Shown: positions 34,172 through 43,726 of the stretch, in pieces
Layout: each line of letters begins with the position of its first letter
Numbering within the stretch: position 1 is the stretch's first letter
Source: Hyphomicrobiaceae bacterium
GTDB lineage: Bacteria; Pseudomonadota; Alphaproteobacteria; Rhizobiales; Devosiaceae
NCBI GenBank assembly: GCA_020638095.1
Contig: JACKJF010000005.1
Span: 124,001-188,000, forward strand
Direction of reading: 5' to 3'
DNA length: 64,000 nt
The notes under the pieces: model-generated
What the model saw: only the letters and a program-made list of their open reading frames with translations
What the model was told of the DNA's origin: nothing
Database searches by the model: none
Translations under genes and position numbers: made by a program

Positions 34172-35296
34172 ATGGGCGCAGTGCTTCAGCACGCGGGGTC
34201 CGTCGCGCGAACCCGGGTCATGCTCGTCGAGGATTCGGCCGTTGTGCGCGGCATGATGCGCAACTGGCTCGATCATCTCGACGGTGTCGAGGTGGTGGCG
34301 ACGGCGCAAAACGGTCAGATCGCGATCGATCTGGTCCGGGTGGCAGCGCCCGACATCATCATTCTCGACATCGAAATGCCGGTCATGGACGGCACCACGG
34401 CGCTGCCGCACCTCATTCGGCTAGCACCCGGCGCCAAGGTCGTGATGGCCTCGACGCTGACGAACCGCAATGCCCAGATTTCCCTCAGGGCGCTGCAACT
34501 CGGCGCCACCGACTATATTGCCAAGCCTTCGTTTGTCCGCGACGGCAACGCGGCTCGGGACGAGTTCAAGGCAGAGCTTTTGCGCAAGATCGAGGGGCTC
34601 GGTACCATCGATCGTCCCCATGTGGCCGAGGCGTCTCTGCAACGCTCGGGTTGGCTGCCTATTCCGGCGCCGGGCACACGGTTTTCGCTCCGTAAGGTGT
34701 CGCCGACGCAACCGCGTGTTCTGCTATTCGGTTCCTCGACCGGCGGTCCTTCCGCGCTGGGCAAGGTCTTTTCGGGACTTCGCGGCCGTCTGTCCCGCTT
34801 TCCGGTTCTCGTCGTGCAGCACATGCCGCCAACGTTCACGGCGTTGCTGGCGGAAAAACTCAGCGAAGCGGCGGGCATCGACGGCGGCGAGGCACGGCAG
34901 AACGAACTGCTCCTTCCCGGCCGCATCTATGTGGCGCCGGGAGGATTTCACATGCGGTTGCAGCGGGTCGGAGCGGATACGCGCCTGGCGCTCGATGAGG
35001 GGCCGCCGATCAACCATTGCCGGCCGGCCGTCGATCCCTTGTTCGAAAGCGCCGCCATAATTTTCGGCCCTGCTGTGCTCAGCACCGTGCTGACCGGCAT
35101 GGGGTCGGATGGCGCGCGTGGCGCGGTCGCGATCGCTGACCGGGGCGGCACGGTTCTGGTGCAGGACGAGGCAACCAGCGTCGTCTGGGGTATGCCGGGC
35201 ACGACCGCCCAGATCGGTGCGGCTGCGGAAATCCTGCCTCTCGAAAAGATCGCGGGCCGGATTTCAAACCTGATCGGGGCAAGGAGCCTTTCATGA
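34172..35296 (+). CDS. cheB: Chemotaxis protein-glutamate methylesterase CheB
   Basis: Removes methyl groups from chemoreceptors for adaptation, 374 residues. An N-terminal receiver domain (MLVEDSAVVR, Asp in IIILDIEMPVMDG) is joined to the methylesterase domain with Ser in FGSSTGGPSAL, His in VVQHMPPTFTALLAEKL and Asp in LTGMGSDGARG. GGAGGTGCGCC precedes the ATG. The stop overlaps the cheR start (ATGA). Confidence 0.95.
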   Translation: MGAVLQHAGSVARTRVMLVEDSAVVRGMMRNWLDHLDGVEVVATAQNGQIAIDLVRVAAPDIIILDIEMPVMDGTTALPHLIRLAPGAKVVMASTLTNRNAQISLRALQLGATDYIAKPSFVRDGNAARDEFKAELLRKIEGLGTIDRPHVAEASLQRSGWLPIPAPGTRFSLRKVSPTQPRVLLFGSSTGGPSALGKVFSGLRGRLSRFPVLVVQHMPPTFTALLAEKLSEAAGIDGGEARQNELLLPGRIYVAPGGFHMRLQRVGADTRLALDEGPPINHCRPAVDPLFESAAIIFGPAVLSTVLTGMGSDGARGAVAIADRGGTVLVQDEATSVVWGMPGTTAQIGAAAEILPLEKIAGRISNLIGARSLS

Positions 35297-36129
35297 ACGA
35301 CGCGGAGATGAAACTCATCAGCGATTTCGCCCTCAAGCAGTCGGGGATCGTTCTGAACGAATCCAAGGCCTATCTGATCGAAAGCCGGCTCGGTTCGATT
35401 GCAGGCAAACACGGGTTCGAGACGATCGCGGCGCTGGCGCGCGGGCTCGCAGTGGCGCCGCTCTCGGTTCAGCGCGACGTCGTCGATGCGCTGACGACCA
35501 ACGAGACCTTCTTCTTTCGCGACAAGACACCCTTCACGCTTTTTGAGGAGGTCATACTCCCCGCGCTGGCGGCGCGGCGTCCGGCGGACAGCCGCCTGCG
35601 CATCTGGTGTGCTGCCGCCTCCACCGGACAGGAGCCCTATTCGCTCGCCATGCTGGTGCTCAAGCACCGGCGTCTGCTTGCTGGTCGAAAGGTTGAAATC
35701 GTCGGCACCGACATATCGCCGAGCGCGCTCGAGCGAGCGCGGGAGGGGCTTTATTCGCAGTTCGAGGTTCAGCGGGGCCTGCCGGTTCAGATGCTGATGG
35801 ATCATTTTACTCAGGAGGGCACCAGTTGGCGGATTTCAAAAGAGGTGCGCGACATGGTCCGCTTCGCGGAACTCAATCTCATGGGGCCGATGTCGCAGGT
35901 CGGGCCGCAAGACGTGATCTATTGCCGTAACGTTCTGATTTATTTCAACAACGAGACGAAGCGCAAGGTGCTGGACGGTCTCGGTGGCCTTCTGCGGCAG
36001 GATGGTTTCCTGGTGCTCGGGGCGGCCGAGACGATGATCGGTCATACGGAAAAGTTCGTGCGCGCCGACGGGCAGCGCGGTCTTTACTGCCCGGCGGGTG
36101 GCGGGGCCGCGGAACGGCTTCGCGCCTGA
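35293..36129 (+). CDS. cheR: Chemotaxis protein methyltransferase CheR
   Basis: S-adenosylmethionine-dependent methylation of receptor glutamates, 278 residues. An N-terminal helical domain is followed by the Rossmann domain with TNETFFFRDKTPF, IWCAAASTGQEPYSLAM, VGTDISPSALERAREG and VIYCRNVLIYFNNETK, all standard CheR blocks. It is the last gene of the cheAWYBR operon. No receptor (MCP), cheD or cheX is encoded nearby. Confidence 0.95.
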   Translation: MNDAEMKLISDFALKQSGIVLNESKAYLIESRLGSIAGKHGFETIAALARGLAVAPLSVQRDVVDALTTNETFFFRDKTPFTLFEEVILPALAARRPADSRLRIWCAAASTGQEPYSLAMLVLKHRRLLAGRKVEIVGTDISPSALERAREGLYSQFEVQRGLPVQMLMDHFTQEGTSWRISKEVRDMVRFAELNLMGPMSQVGPQDVIYCRNVLIYFNNETKRKVLDGLGGLLRQDGFLVLGAAETMIGHTEKFVRADGQRGLYCPAGGGAAERLRA

Positions 36130-36158
36130 TCCGGGCTCCTTTTTGCAGCGGCGCTCTT

Positions 36159-37101
36159 TTAGAGCTCGCCGTCGGCGAGATCCGATTGCGCTTCCCTGAG
36201 ACTATGCCGGGCGACGAATTCCATCAGCGGGTTGCGGCCGACATAGTAGGGCAGGGCGACCAGTGCGACCGAAACTGCCCAACCCATGCCGCGCCGCCAT
36301 TCGGCGTCATCCGCGTTCATCAGTCTGCGGAACCGGCGGCGGGCCGGCTGGTCCAGAAGATTCCACGCAACCTGCAGGTCGACCGCCGGATCGCCTCTTT
36401 TCAGCTCACCGAAATCGATGACGGCGGTCAGCGCGCCATTATGTACAAGCAGGTTGCCCGCGTGGATGTCGCCGTGAATGAAACGTGGCGGCCCGTTATG
36501 TTCAGGCGCATCGATCGCCAGTTGCCATAGCCTTTGGAGTTGCTCGGGTTCGATGAAGCCCCTATTGGCGCAATCATCGATGAACGCCAGGGTGCCCTCG
36601 TGACGGGCTGAGAGTGCGCAGCCGCGCGCGCCAAGATCGGTTCGGGCTACCACCGGCACGTCGGGTGTAAGGCCGTGCAGGGTGGTGAGAAAGCCCGCCA
36701 GCCTGTCGGCCGCGTCCAGGAGGTCGCGGGGCGGCTTGCGGAAGGCGTCATGTCCGCGAATCCAGCGCGACAGCATGAAGCGATATGGATAGCCCGACCC
36801 CGGGTCACCGATGGCCAGCGGCGCGGGAATGGCGAGCGGCAATTTGCCGGCAAGACCGGGCATGTGCCGGAGTTCGTCATCGAAGGCGCAATCTGCTCCC
36901 GCGCGGCGCGGAAGACGGAGTGAGAACTCGTCGCCGACGCGGAACAAGGCGCATTCCGCGCCCCCCGGCATCGATATGACGAACCGGCAGACCGTCAATG
37001 TCGGGAAACTGAGCCTCAAGGAGCTTTCGCACCAGGGCGGGCGACACGCTCGGTTCATCGGGATGAAGCGGCGGAATCGGGGTCTCGTCAAATTGCGGCA
37101 T
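36159..37101 (-). pseudogene. Aminoglycoside phosphotransferase (APH) family gene with a frameshift
   Basis: Two overlapping minus-strand frames together give one normal APH-family protein. The first (from ATG 37101) reads HPDEPSVSPALVRKLLEAQFPDIDGLPVRHIDAGG. The second continues AECALFRVGDEFSLRLPRRAG through FIHGDIHAGNLLV (Brenner-type catalytic motif HGDxHxxN) and VIDFGE to the stop at 36159. They join at a run of six C on the plus strand (36961-36966). Removing one base restores a single protein of about 313 residues, the usual length. This is either a real inactivating slip or a sequencing error. Substrate unknown; most such proteins are not resistance enzymes. Confidence 0.8.
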
Positions 37102-37241
37102 TGCGACCCGGTCCAGTTTTGGTCTTAATCGCGCACAATTTACATCTTATTGTTGCGAAGGAATCAAACGCATGTCCTTCGGTTTGTGCTGAACTGGCTC
37201 GATTCCACCCGCCCGCCGAAACTCAGATCGGATAGTCTGCT

Positions 37242-38621
37242 ATGGCCTTGGCATTTGAAGACCAGACGAACGCGACCCAGACCTCTGATATTCAGGGGAA
37301 CCCGTTTCTGTCGGGCGTTGCTTTCAAGAACGGCGCCAATTTTTCGATCTGGAGCACCACCAGCCTGACCTACGATCTTAATGTTGGCGCGAAGCCGCCG
37401 GGCGAGAGGACGGGGGATTGGTCGAACGGACTGTCGCAGGCGATTCACAAGGCGATCGCCGATGTCAGCCATGTCTGCGGGGTGAGCTTCACCGAGGTCA
37501 ACGGCAGCGCCGACATCGAGTTCTGGTCCTACAAGGCCAATGACGGCAATCTCGGCTATTCCTACGCGATCACCGATGCGAGCTATCGCGGCGTCTTCGT
37601 GAATTCGCGCACGGCGGTCGACCCGAAGCTCGCATTCACCTACGGGAGCTACGATTACATCACCGTCATCCACGAGTTCCTGCACAATATGGGGCTCGCG
37701 CATCCGCATGATTCCTATGCGAAATTTCCGGGTGTGACGAATTCCAGCAGCCTTGGAAAATACAATCTCAACCAGAACGTCTATACCGTGATGAGCTACA
37801 ACGATGCCGGTGGCGCGCACGGGCTCAAGACCGCGAGCGGCACGGAAACAACTGGCTGGACGCCGCATAAATATGGCTACGGCGTGCTTGGCGCATTCGA
37901 CATAGCGATGCTGCAGGAGCTCTATGGCGCCAACATGTCGTATCATGCCGGCAACAACACCTATTACCTGCCGACGTCCGACAAGAAGGGTACATACTAC
38001 AAGTCGATCTGGGATGCCGGCGGTACCGACACGTTCGAGTTCGACGGCAACAAAAACGTCACGATCGACCTGCGGGCGGCGACGCTCAACCTCAGCGACC
38101 ACGAATTGGCGGGCGGTGCGCTCTCGACCGCCAAAGGCGTGCATGGCGGGTTCACCATCGCCAATGGTGTCGTCATCGAGAACGCTGTTGGCGGTTCAGG
38201 CAATGACAGGCTCATCGGAAATGACGCGGTGAACAAAATATCCGGGCGCTCCGGGGCCGACAAGATATTCGGCGGAAGCGGCGGGGACAATCTGCGGGGT
38301 GGGAACGGCGACGACGTGATCCGCGGTGGCAACGGCGCCGATGTTCTTTTCGGTCAGAGGGGTAACGACAAACTTTACGGGAACGGTGCCAATGACCGGT
38401 TTGTCTTCGCCGATGACGGTTCCCACGACACGGTGTTTGCTTTCACCAACGATTTCGATCAGCTCGATCTTTCCGCATTCAATTTTTCCAGCAAGGCCAA
38501 CGCGCTCAACCATTTTTCTGCACTGACCTCGACCAGCGTGCAATTCGTTTTGCATGGCACCGAAATCGTCGTGAAGGGGATTGGCATGGCGGATCTGGAT
38601 GACGCGGACATCATGATCTGA
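37242..38621 (+). CDS. Serralysin-like zinc metalloprotease with RTX repeats
   Basis: A secreted protease-like protein of 459 residues in the M10B (serralysin) group. The zinc motif HEFLHNMGLAHP (His144, Glu145, His148, His154) is intact, and a Met-turn follows (VMSYND, Met184). Glycine-rich calcium-binding nonapeptide repeats run from about residue 310 (GGSGNDRL, GGSGGDNLRGGNGDDVIRGGNGADVLFGQRGNDKL). The end, DADIMI, is hydrophobic, fitting a type I secretion signal. No N-terminal signal peptide is present, as expected. No type I transporter or protease inhibitor gene is nearby. The start ATG has a poor ribosome site. Confidence 0.92.
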   Translation: MALAFEDQTNATQTSDIQGNPFLSGVAFKNGANFSIWSTTSLTYDLNVGAKPPGERTGDWSNGLSQAIHKAIADVSHVCGVSFTEVNGSADIEFWSYKANDGNLGYSYAITDASYRGVFVNSRTAVDPKLAFTYGSYDYITVIHEFLHNMGLAHPHDSYAKFPGVTNSSSLGKYNLNQNVYTVMSYNDAGGAHGLKTASGTETTGWTPHKYGYGVLGAFDIAMLQELYGANMSYHAGNNTYYLPTSDKKGTYYKSIWDAGGTDTFEFDGNKNVTIDLRAATLNLSDHELAGGALSTAKGVHGGFTIANGVVIENAVGGSGNDRLIGNDAVNKISGRSGADKIFGGSGGDNLRGGNGDDVIRGGNGADVLFGQRGNDKLYGNGANDRFVFADDGSHDTVFAFTNDFDQLDLSAFNFSSKANALNHFSALTSTSVQFVLHGTEIVVKGIGMADLDDADIMI

Positions 38622-38664
38622 CCTCTCGTCATGCGTGCGGAGCGCGGGCCAAACTGACGAAAAC

Positions 38665-38690
38665 AAAAACCCCGCCGGAGCGGGGTTTTT
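38665..38690. terminator. Bidirectional terminator between the protease gene and ctrA
   Basis: AAAAACCCCG, a 6-base loop, then CGGGGTTTTT: a perfect inverted repeat with A and T runs on both sides. It can end transcription of the protease gene (plus) and of ctrA (minus). Confidence 0.92.
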
Positions 38691-38711
38691 CTTTGAATGC
38701 GGTGGCGAACG

Positions 38712-39413
38712 TCAGGCGGACTGGGCGATTTCGTTTTCGTCCGGCTCGCGCAGCACATAGCCGCGACCCCAGACGGTCTCGATGTAGTTGGTCCCGCCGG
38801 TTGCGACCGACAGCTTCTTGCGCAGCTTGCAGATGAAGACGTCGATGATCTTGAGTTCGGGTTCGTCCATGCCGCCGTAAAGGTGGTTGAGGAACATTTC
38901 CTTGGTCAGCGTCGTGCCCTTGCGCAGCGAGAGCAGCTCGAGCATCTGGTATTCCTTGCCGGTCAGGTGGACACGCTGGCCACCGACTTCGACCGTCTTG
39001 GTGTCGAGGTTGACCGAGAGATCGCCGGTCTGGATGACCGACTGGGCGTGACCCTTTGAGCGGCGGACAATGGCGTGGATGCGGGCGACCAGTTCGTCCT
39101 TGTGGAAGGGCTTGGTCATGTAGTCGTCGGCACCGAAGCCAAGACCGCGGACCTTGTCTTCAATTCCGGCCAGGCCGGAAAGAATGAGAATGGGGGTCTG
39201 GATTTTCGCGACCCTGAGGGAGCGAAGGACCTCGTAACCGCTCATATCCGGCAGGTTGAGGTCGAGAAGAATGATATCGTAGTCATAAAGCTTTCCGAGA
39301 TCGACGCCTTCTTCACCCAGATCGGTGGTGTAGACGTTGAAGCTCTCGGATTTGAGCATCAGTTCGATGCTTTGTGCTGTTGCGCTGTCGTCCTCAATCA
39401 AGAGTACTCGCAT
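38712..39413 (-). CDS. ctrA: Cell-cycle master response regulator CtrA
   Basis: An OmpR-type regulator controlling cell-cycle, division and flagellar genes in alphaproteobacteria. The 233-residue protein begins [23 protein letters not shown], has phospho-acceptor Asp51 in [18 protein letters not shown], and a winged helix with [51 protein letters not shown], all nearly as in known CtrA. The end AQSA resembles the hydrophobic C-terminal degradation tag used by ClpXP. It is divergent from fliI across 405 bases that hold GANTC and TTAA elements. Confidence 0.97.
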   Translation of the reverse strand: MRVLLIEDDSATAQSIELMLKSESFNVYTTDLGEEGVDLGKLYDYDIILLDLNLPDMSGYEVLRSLRVAKIQTPILILSGLAGIEDKVRGLGFGADDYMTKPFHKDELVARIHAIVRRSKGHAQSVIQTGDLSVNLDTKTVEVGGQRVHLTGKEYQMLELLSLRKGTTLTKEMFLNHLYGGMDEPELKIIDVFICKLRKKLSVATGGTNYIETVWGRGYVLREPDENEIAQSA

Positions 39414-39818
39414 GACAATCCCCTTAAGTCGTTCAGTTCCTCGCTGGAACCATGGGGACCACCACCCATGCGCCGCGTGGCGGTCCGTTTCCTACTGGAT
39501 GCGATTCAGCGTACGGTGAATTAGTTAACAAATGTTGATTCAGGTAGGCAATACGCCTGGAAAATTAAGTTATTGAAGAGTTAAGCCATTGATTTTGCTA
39601 GGTTAATTTAGTTCATTCTTCTTAAGAAAAAGCTTTAAGAAAGAGTTTTATCCGACTCTTTCGACTCTTGAAAATGTGGCTGGAAAGTTGGGTCAGGCGC
39701 GCAGGCGCGCTTCAGAAAAAATTAACCCGATTGTCACCCGTAGACGAACAAACTTAACGATCGGTTACCATCATGGCGAAAGTGATTCGTTTCGCCGACG
39801 AGGTTTTCGAGGAACCGG
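39414..39818. promoter_or_regulatory. ctrA-fliI divergent control region
   Basis: An AT-rich gap of 405 bases with no supportable gene. It contains four GANTC sites within 165 bases (39503, 39537, 39654, 39663), the recognition sequence of the cell-cycle DNA methylase CcrM. It also has many TTAA half-sites (39525, 39565, 39581, 39603, 39622, 39635) of the type bound by CtrA, and one nearly complete CtrA box at 39754. In Caulobacter one ctrA promoter is controlled by GANTC methylation and another by CtrA itself, so similar logic is plausible here. Confidence 0.6.
39754..39769 (+). promoter_or_regulatory. Candidate CtrA box before fliI
   Basis: TTAACGATCGGTTACC: the first half TTAA, a 7-base spacer, then TTACC, one base short of the canonical second half TTAACC. 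It lies 50 bases before the fliI start. Similar elements precede fliF and sciP. Confidence 0.5.
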
Positions 39819-41165
39819 ATGAAATCGCTGATTTCCGAAATCGATGCGATCGATGATTTTGAGGTCTTCGGCCGGGTCAAGACCGTGCAGGGCCTGTTGA
39901 TCGAGGTGGTCGGGCCGGTTCAGGAGCTGCGCGTCGGCGGGCGGGTGATCATCGAGACGCGCGGCGAGCGCAAACTTGAATCGGAAATCATCGGGTTCCG
40001 CGATGGACATGCGCTCTGCCTGCCATTCGGTTCGGTCGAGGGCGTGCGTCTCGGCTGCAAGGCGGTCTTCGCCCAGCATGACGGCGCGGTCTACCCCAGC
40101 AATGACTGGCTCGGGCGGGTGCTCGATGCGTCGGGACGCCCGATCGACGACAAGCCCGCGCCGCGCCAGGGCGACACGGCCTGTTCCCTGAGGCGTTCGC
40201 CATTGCCTGCTCACAAGCGGGACGCGGTTGGTGACCCGCTCGATCTAGGGGTCAGGGCGCTCAACACATTCACGACCGTCTGCGAGGGTCAACGGCTCGG
40301 CATCTTTGCCGGTTCGGGTGTCGGCAAATCGGTGCTCATGTCGATGCTGGCGCGCAACACGAAGAGCGACGTGGCGGTGATCGGCCTGATCGGCGAGCGG
40401 GGCCGGGAGGTTCGGGAATTCATCACCGAGCAACTGGGCGAAGAGGGCCTGCGGCGCGCGGTCGTGATTGTCGCGACATCGGACGAGTCCGCGTTGATGC
40501 GACGGCAGGCAGCCTACCTGACCCTGACCCTCGCTGAGTATTTCCGCGATCAGGGCAAGCGGGTCCTCTGCATGATGGACAGCCTGACCCGCTTTGCCCA
40601 GGCGCAACGCGAGATCGGCCTGGCCATCGGTGAGCCGCCGACGGCCAAGGGTTATCCGCCGACCGTCTTTTCTGAGCTGCCGCGACTGCTGGAACGGGCG
40701 GGACCGGGCCTTAGAAACTCAGGCTCTGTTACCGGACTATTTACCGTTTTGGTGGAAGGTGATGACCACAATGAGCCGATTGCGGATGCCGTACGCGGGA
40801 TTCTGGATGGGCATATTGTCATGGAGCGGGCCATTGCCGAACGGGGTCGCTACCCGGCCGTCAATGTTCTGAGGTCTGTCTCCCGCACGATGCCGGCATG
40901 CGTGCCTGTCGAACACAGGCCCATGCTGCAGAAGGCGCGGGACCTTCTGTCGGTCTTTTCCGACATGGAGGAACTGATCCGTTTGGGGGCGTATCGCAAG
41001 GGATCGGACGCAAAGGTGGACCGGGCTATCGCCAAGAACCCTGAGCTGGAGGCGTTTTTGAGCCAGCAACAGGGGGAACGGACATCGCTGGAAGAGGGCT
41101 ATGCCCGTCTCAAGGCGATTGTTGGGGACGACGAGCCGCGCATGCTTCAGGGGAAGACGACTTGA
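39819..41165 (+). CDS. fliI: Flagellar export ATPase FliI
   Basis: The ATPase of the flagellar type III export apparatus, cytoplasmic, 448 residues. It has an N-terminal beta-barrel domain ([18 protein letters not shown]), Walker [17 protein letters not shown], the catalytic Glu region [12 protein letters not shown] and Walker [34 protein letters not shown], the signature of flagellar/type III ATPases. GAGGAACCGG precedes the ATG. fliJ follows after 20 bases. Confidence 0.97.
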   Translation: MKSLISEIDAIDDFEVFGRVKTVQGLLIEVVGPVQELRVGGRVIIETRGERKLESEIIGFRDGHALCLPFGSVEGVRLGCKAVFAQHDGAVYPSNDWLGRVLDASGRPIDDKPAPRQGDTACSLRRSPLPAHKRDAVGDPLDLGVRALNTFTTVCEGQRLGIFAGSGVGKSVLMSMLARNTKSDVAVIGLIGERGREVREFITEQLGEEGLRRAVVIVATSDESALMRRQAAYLTLTLAEYFRDQGKRVLCMMDSLTRFAQAQREIGLAIGEPPTAKGYPPTVFSELPRLLERAGPGLRNSGSVTGLFTVLVEGDDHNEPIADAVRGILDGHIVMERAIAERGRYPAVNVLRSVSRTMPACVPVEHRPMLQKARDLLSVFSDMEELIRLGAYRKGSDAKVDRAIAKNPELEAFLSQQQGERTSLEEGYARLKAIVGDDEPRMLQGKTT

Positions 41166-41185
41166 TTGGGTAAGGAGTACAAGTC

Positions 41186-41596
41186 ATGAAGTCGCGCAAT
41201 GAGAGCCTTATCCGGCTCAAGAAGTTCCAGGTCGACGAAAAGCGGCGCGCTGTGTCGCAGATCGAAATGATGATCGCGGACTTTGAACGGATGGCGGATG
41301 AGCTCGATCAGCAGATCGAGCTGGAGCACCAGAAGACCGGTATTTCGGATTCCGCCCATTTCGCCTACTCGACCTTCGCCAAAGCCGCTCTGCTGCGCCG
41401 GGACAATCTGCGCAATTCGGCCACGGACATGAAGGGCCAGCTCGAAAGCGCTCAGGATGCGCTTGCCGAGGCGGTCGAAGATCTCAAAAAGGTCGAACTG
41501 CTCACCGAGCGCGAACATCAGCGGGCCGATGCCGCTGTCGCCAAGGCGGAGCAGGCCGAAATGGACGAACTGGGACGGATGCGGTACCTCCGCTGA
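41186..41596 (+). CDS. fliJ: Flagellar export chaperone/stalk protein FliJ
   Basis: A 136-residue antiparallel coiled-coil protein directly after fliI, the usual place of fliJ. It reads RNESLIRLKKFQVDEKRRAVSQIEMMIADFERMADELDQQI and continues as long charged helices. FliJ inserts into the FliI ring and helps open the export gate. Sequence conservation in the family is low, so the call rests on size, coiled coil and neighbour. GTAAGGAGTACAAGTC precedes the ATG. Confidence 0.9.
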   Translation: MKSRNESLIRLKKFQVDEKRRAVSQIEMMIADFERMADELDQQIELEHQKTGISDSAHFAYSTFAKAALLRRDNLRNSATDMKGQLESAQDALAEAVEDLKKVELLTEREHQRADAAVAKAEQAEMDELGRMRYLR

Positions 41597-41752
41597 TCCC
41601 AAAAGCCAAAGCAAATTTGTCGCCGCCGGACACAGATGTTCGCGCGGCTTTTGGTCTTTGCTAAGGCAATACCCGGCACGTTGTTCCGGTGCCCAACATC
41701 CCTTTGAGCACCACCAACCGCCGGGCGGCCTTTCGCCCCAACCTGCGGCTGG

Positions 41753-41953
41753 TCAGCTTTTCCTGAGCGCGCGGTTCAGTCTCGCGGCAATCAGCCAGGC
41801 GACGGGAAGGCCCACCACGGCGCCGCCAATGCCAGCCCACATCATGGCGTTGCCGTCATAGGTGTGCAGGTCCATCGTCAGAATGGCGGTGACCGCCACG
41901 CCCATCAGAACCGGGGCCACCAACAGATAAACCATGCCAGCCAGTCTCAACAT
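41753..41953 (-). CDS. Small two-helix membrane protein, 66 residues
   Basis: A short protein reading MLRLAGMVYLLVAPVLMGVAVTAILTM (first helix), a short polar turn with DLHTYDGN, then MMWAGIGGAVVGLPVAWLIAARL (second helix) and a basic end RALRKS. GGAGGACAAA precedes the ATG on the minus strand, a strong ribosome site. Similar small proteins are common in Hyphomicrobiales but I know no named function. It is divergent from sdaA. Longer frames reaching 42250 and 43055 on the same strand are antisense shadows of sdaA. Confidence 0.75.
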   Translation of the reverse strand: MLRLAGMVYLLVAPVLMGVAVTAILTMDLHTYDGNAMMWAGIGGAVVGLPVAWLIAARLNRALRKS

Positions 41954-42101
41954 TTTGTCCTCCAAATCCGGAACGGTGGCGGCAACTTGCCCGGCATTCC
42001 AAAAACGACATTGATTTGGCGCAAATCGCACCGCGATTGCATGCCAGCGGCGGGAATTGACGCCGCCTGCGGGGCGCGGCATCGTTGACGCAGAGGTGGG
42101 C

Positions 42102-43487
42102 ATGTTCATCAGCGTTTTCGACGTGTTCAAGATCAGCGTTGGTCCGTCGTCGTCGCACACCATGGGCCCGATGCGGGCGGCACGAGATTTTCGCAGGCGC
42201 GTGGCGGGACTCGATCCGGTTGCGACGGCGGATGCCCGGCTGGTCTGCATCCTGCTCGGGTCGCTGGCCTATACCGGGTTTGGGCACCGCACCCATTCGG
42301 CCGTGTTGATCGGCTGGGGCGGCATGCGTCCAAGCACGTTTGATCGCCAGAAGGCAGGCGCCCTGCTCGAACGGATTGCGGCCGAGCACCATGTCGAACT
42401 TGACGATGGCCGACGCATCTTTGTCGATCCTGACGCCGCAATCGTCGAGGATCGCGCCAGCAAACCTCGGTTTCACGCCAACGAGATGCAGATGCGGCTG
42501 GTGGCCCCGGACGGGCGGATCGTGGTCGAGGAGACCTATTGCTCGGTCGGGGGCGGATTCGTGCTGACCGCCAGTGAGATGATCTCGCGTGACACGGTGC
42601 TTCAGGAGTTTCCGGGCGTGCCGTTCGGCTTCAAATCGTCGGCGCAGATGCTCGAAATGGCCGCGCAGAGCGGGCTCAGTGTTGCCGGGATGAAACGGCA
42701 GAACGAAATGGCCTATGCGCCGGATCGCGATATCGACCGCGACCTGATGCGAATCTGGGCCGCGATGGACGAGTGCATCGGGCGTGGGCTCGATGGCGAG
42801 GGGATCCTGCCCGGAGGGCTCAACGTCCCGCGGCGGGCCAAGTCGGTTGCCTCGAAGCTCCGGGCAAGTTTTGGCGTCAACCAGGTCCCCCTCCACGGGG
42901 CGATGGATTGGCTCGCTGCCTATGCCATGGCGGTCAACGAGGAAAATGCGGCCGGCGGCAAGGTGGTGACGGCGCCGACCAATGGCGCGGCCGGGGTCAT
43001 CCCGGCGACCTTCCGCTACTATCTCGATCATGTGCCCGGCGCGGAGCCGGCACACATTCCCGACATGCTTCTGACGGCGGCCGCCATCGGTGGCCTGATC
43101 AAGTTCAATGCCTCGATTTCAGGAGCTGAAGTTGGCTGCCAGGGCGAGATCGGATCGGCTTCGGCGATGGCGGCGGCGGGCATTTGCGCCGCAATGGGCG
43201 GCACCCCGGCGCAGGTCGAGAATGCAGCGGAGATCGCCCTTGAACACCATCTCGGCATGACGTGCGATCCGATCCGGGGACTGGTTCAAGTGCCGTGCAT
43301 CGAGCGCAACGGAATGGGTGCGGTCAAGGCGGTGGCTGCCGCTTCGCTGGCACTTGCGGGCGACGGCACGCATCTGGTCTCGCTCGACGCCTGCATCGAG
43401 ACGATGCGGGTGACCGGCCGCGATATGGATAGCCGCTACAAGGAAACCTCGCTCGGCGGCCTCAGCGTCTCGGTGCCCGGCTGCTGA
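42102..43487 (+). CDS. sdaA: L-serine ammonia-lyase (iron-sulfur dependent)
   Basis: Deaminates L-serine to pyruvate. The 461-residue single-chain enzyme has the N-terminal beta domain [23 protein letters not shown] and the alpha domain with [40 protein letters not shown] and the C-terminal Cys, which together provide the ligands of the [4Fe-4S] cluster. ATG 42102 has AGAGGTGGG upstream and starts at the family N-terminus. serC and serA lie 35 kb away, so serine synthesis and breakdown are separate units. Confidence 0.96.
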   Translation: MFISVFDVFKISVGPSSSHTMGPMRAARDFRRRVAGLDPVATADARLVCILLGSLAYTGFGHRTHSAVLIGWGGMRPSTFDRQKAGALLERIAAEHHVELDDGRRIFVDPDAAIVEDRASKPRFHANEMQMRLVAPDGRIVVEETYCSVGGGFVLTASEMISRDTVLQEFPGVPFGFKSSAQMLEMAAQSGLSVAGMKRQNEMAYAPDRDIDRDLMRIWAAMDECIGRGLDGEGILPGGLNVPRRAKSVASKLRASFGVNQVPLHGAMDWLAAYAMAVNEENAAGGKVVTAPTNGAAGVIPATFRYYLDHVPGAEPAHIPDMLLTAAAIGGLIKFNASISGAEVGCQGEIGSASAMAAAGICAAMGGTPAQVENAAEIALEHHLGMTCDPIRGLVQVPCIERNGMGAVKAVAAASLALAGDGTHLVSLDACIETMRVTGRDMDSRYKETSLGGLSVSVPGC

Positions 43488-43726
43488 TGCGGGCAAGATA
43501 CGGGTGTCGATGCTGGGCGGCCACTCGGCCGCATCGCCGAATGGATCGAAAGTAGAGTGAACCACCCGAGTTCCCCGGACGTCTCAACTTCAAGAATGCT
43601 GGTTGTGGGGCGTCAACCTTTCGGACAAGTTCCTGCTTCTCCCAATCACATTTGACATGTACTTTTGCGCAGGCCCGGGGCCGTTTGCGCGAGCGACTTG
43701 CACGGCCCCGGGGGAGTTCTGGCCGA

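Noticed and set aside
39773..39856. 27-codon frame starting just after the CtrA box before fliI
   Set aside because: It overlaps the fliI start out of frame, has no ribosome site of its own and no recognisable content.
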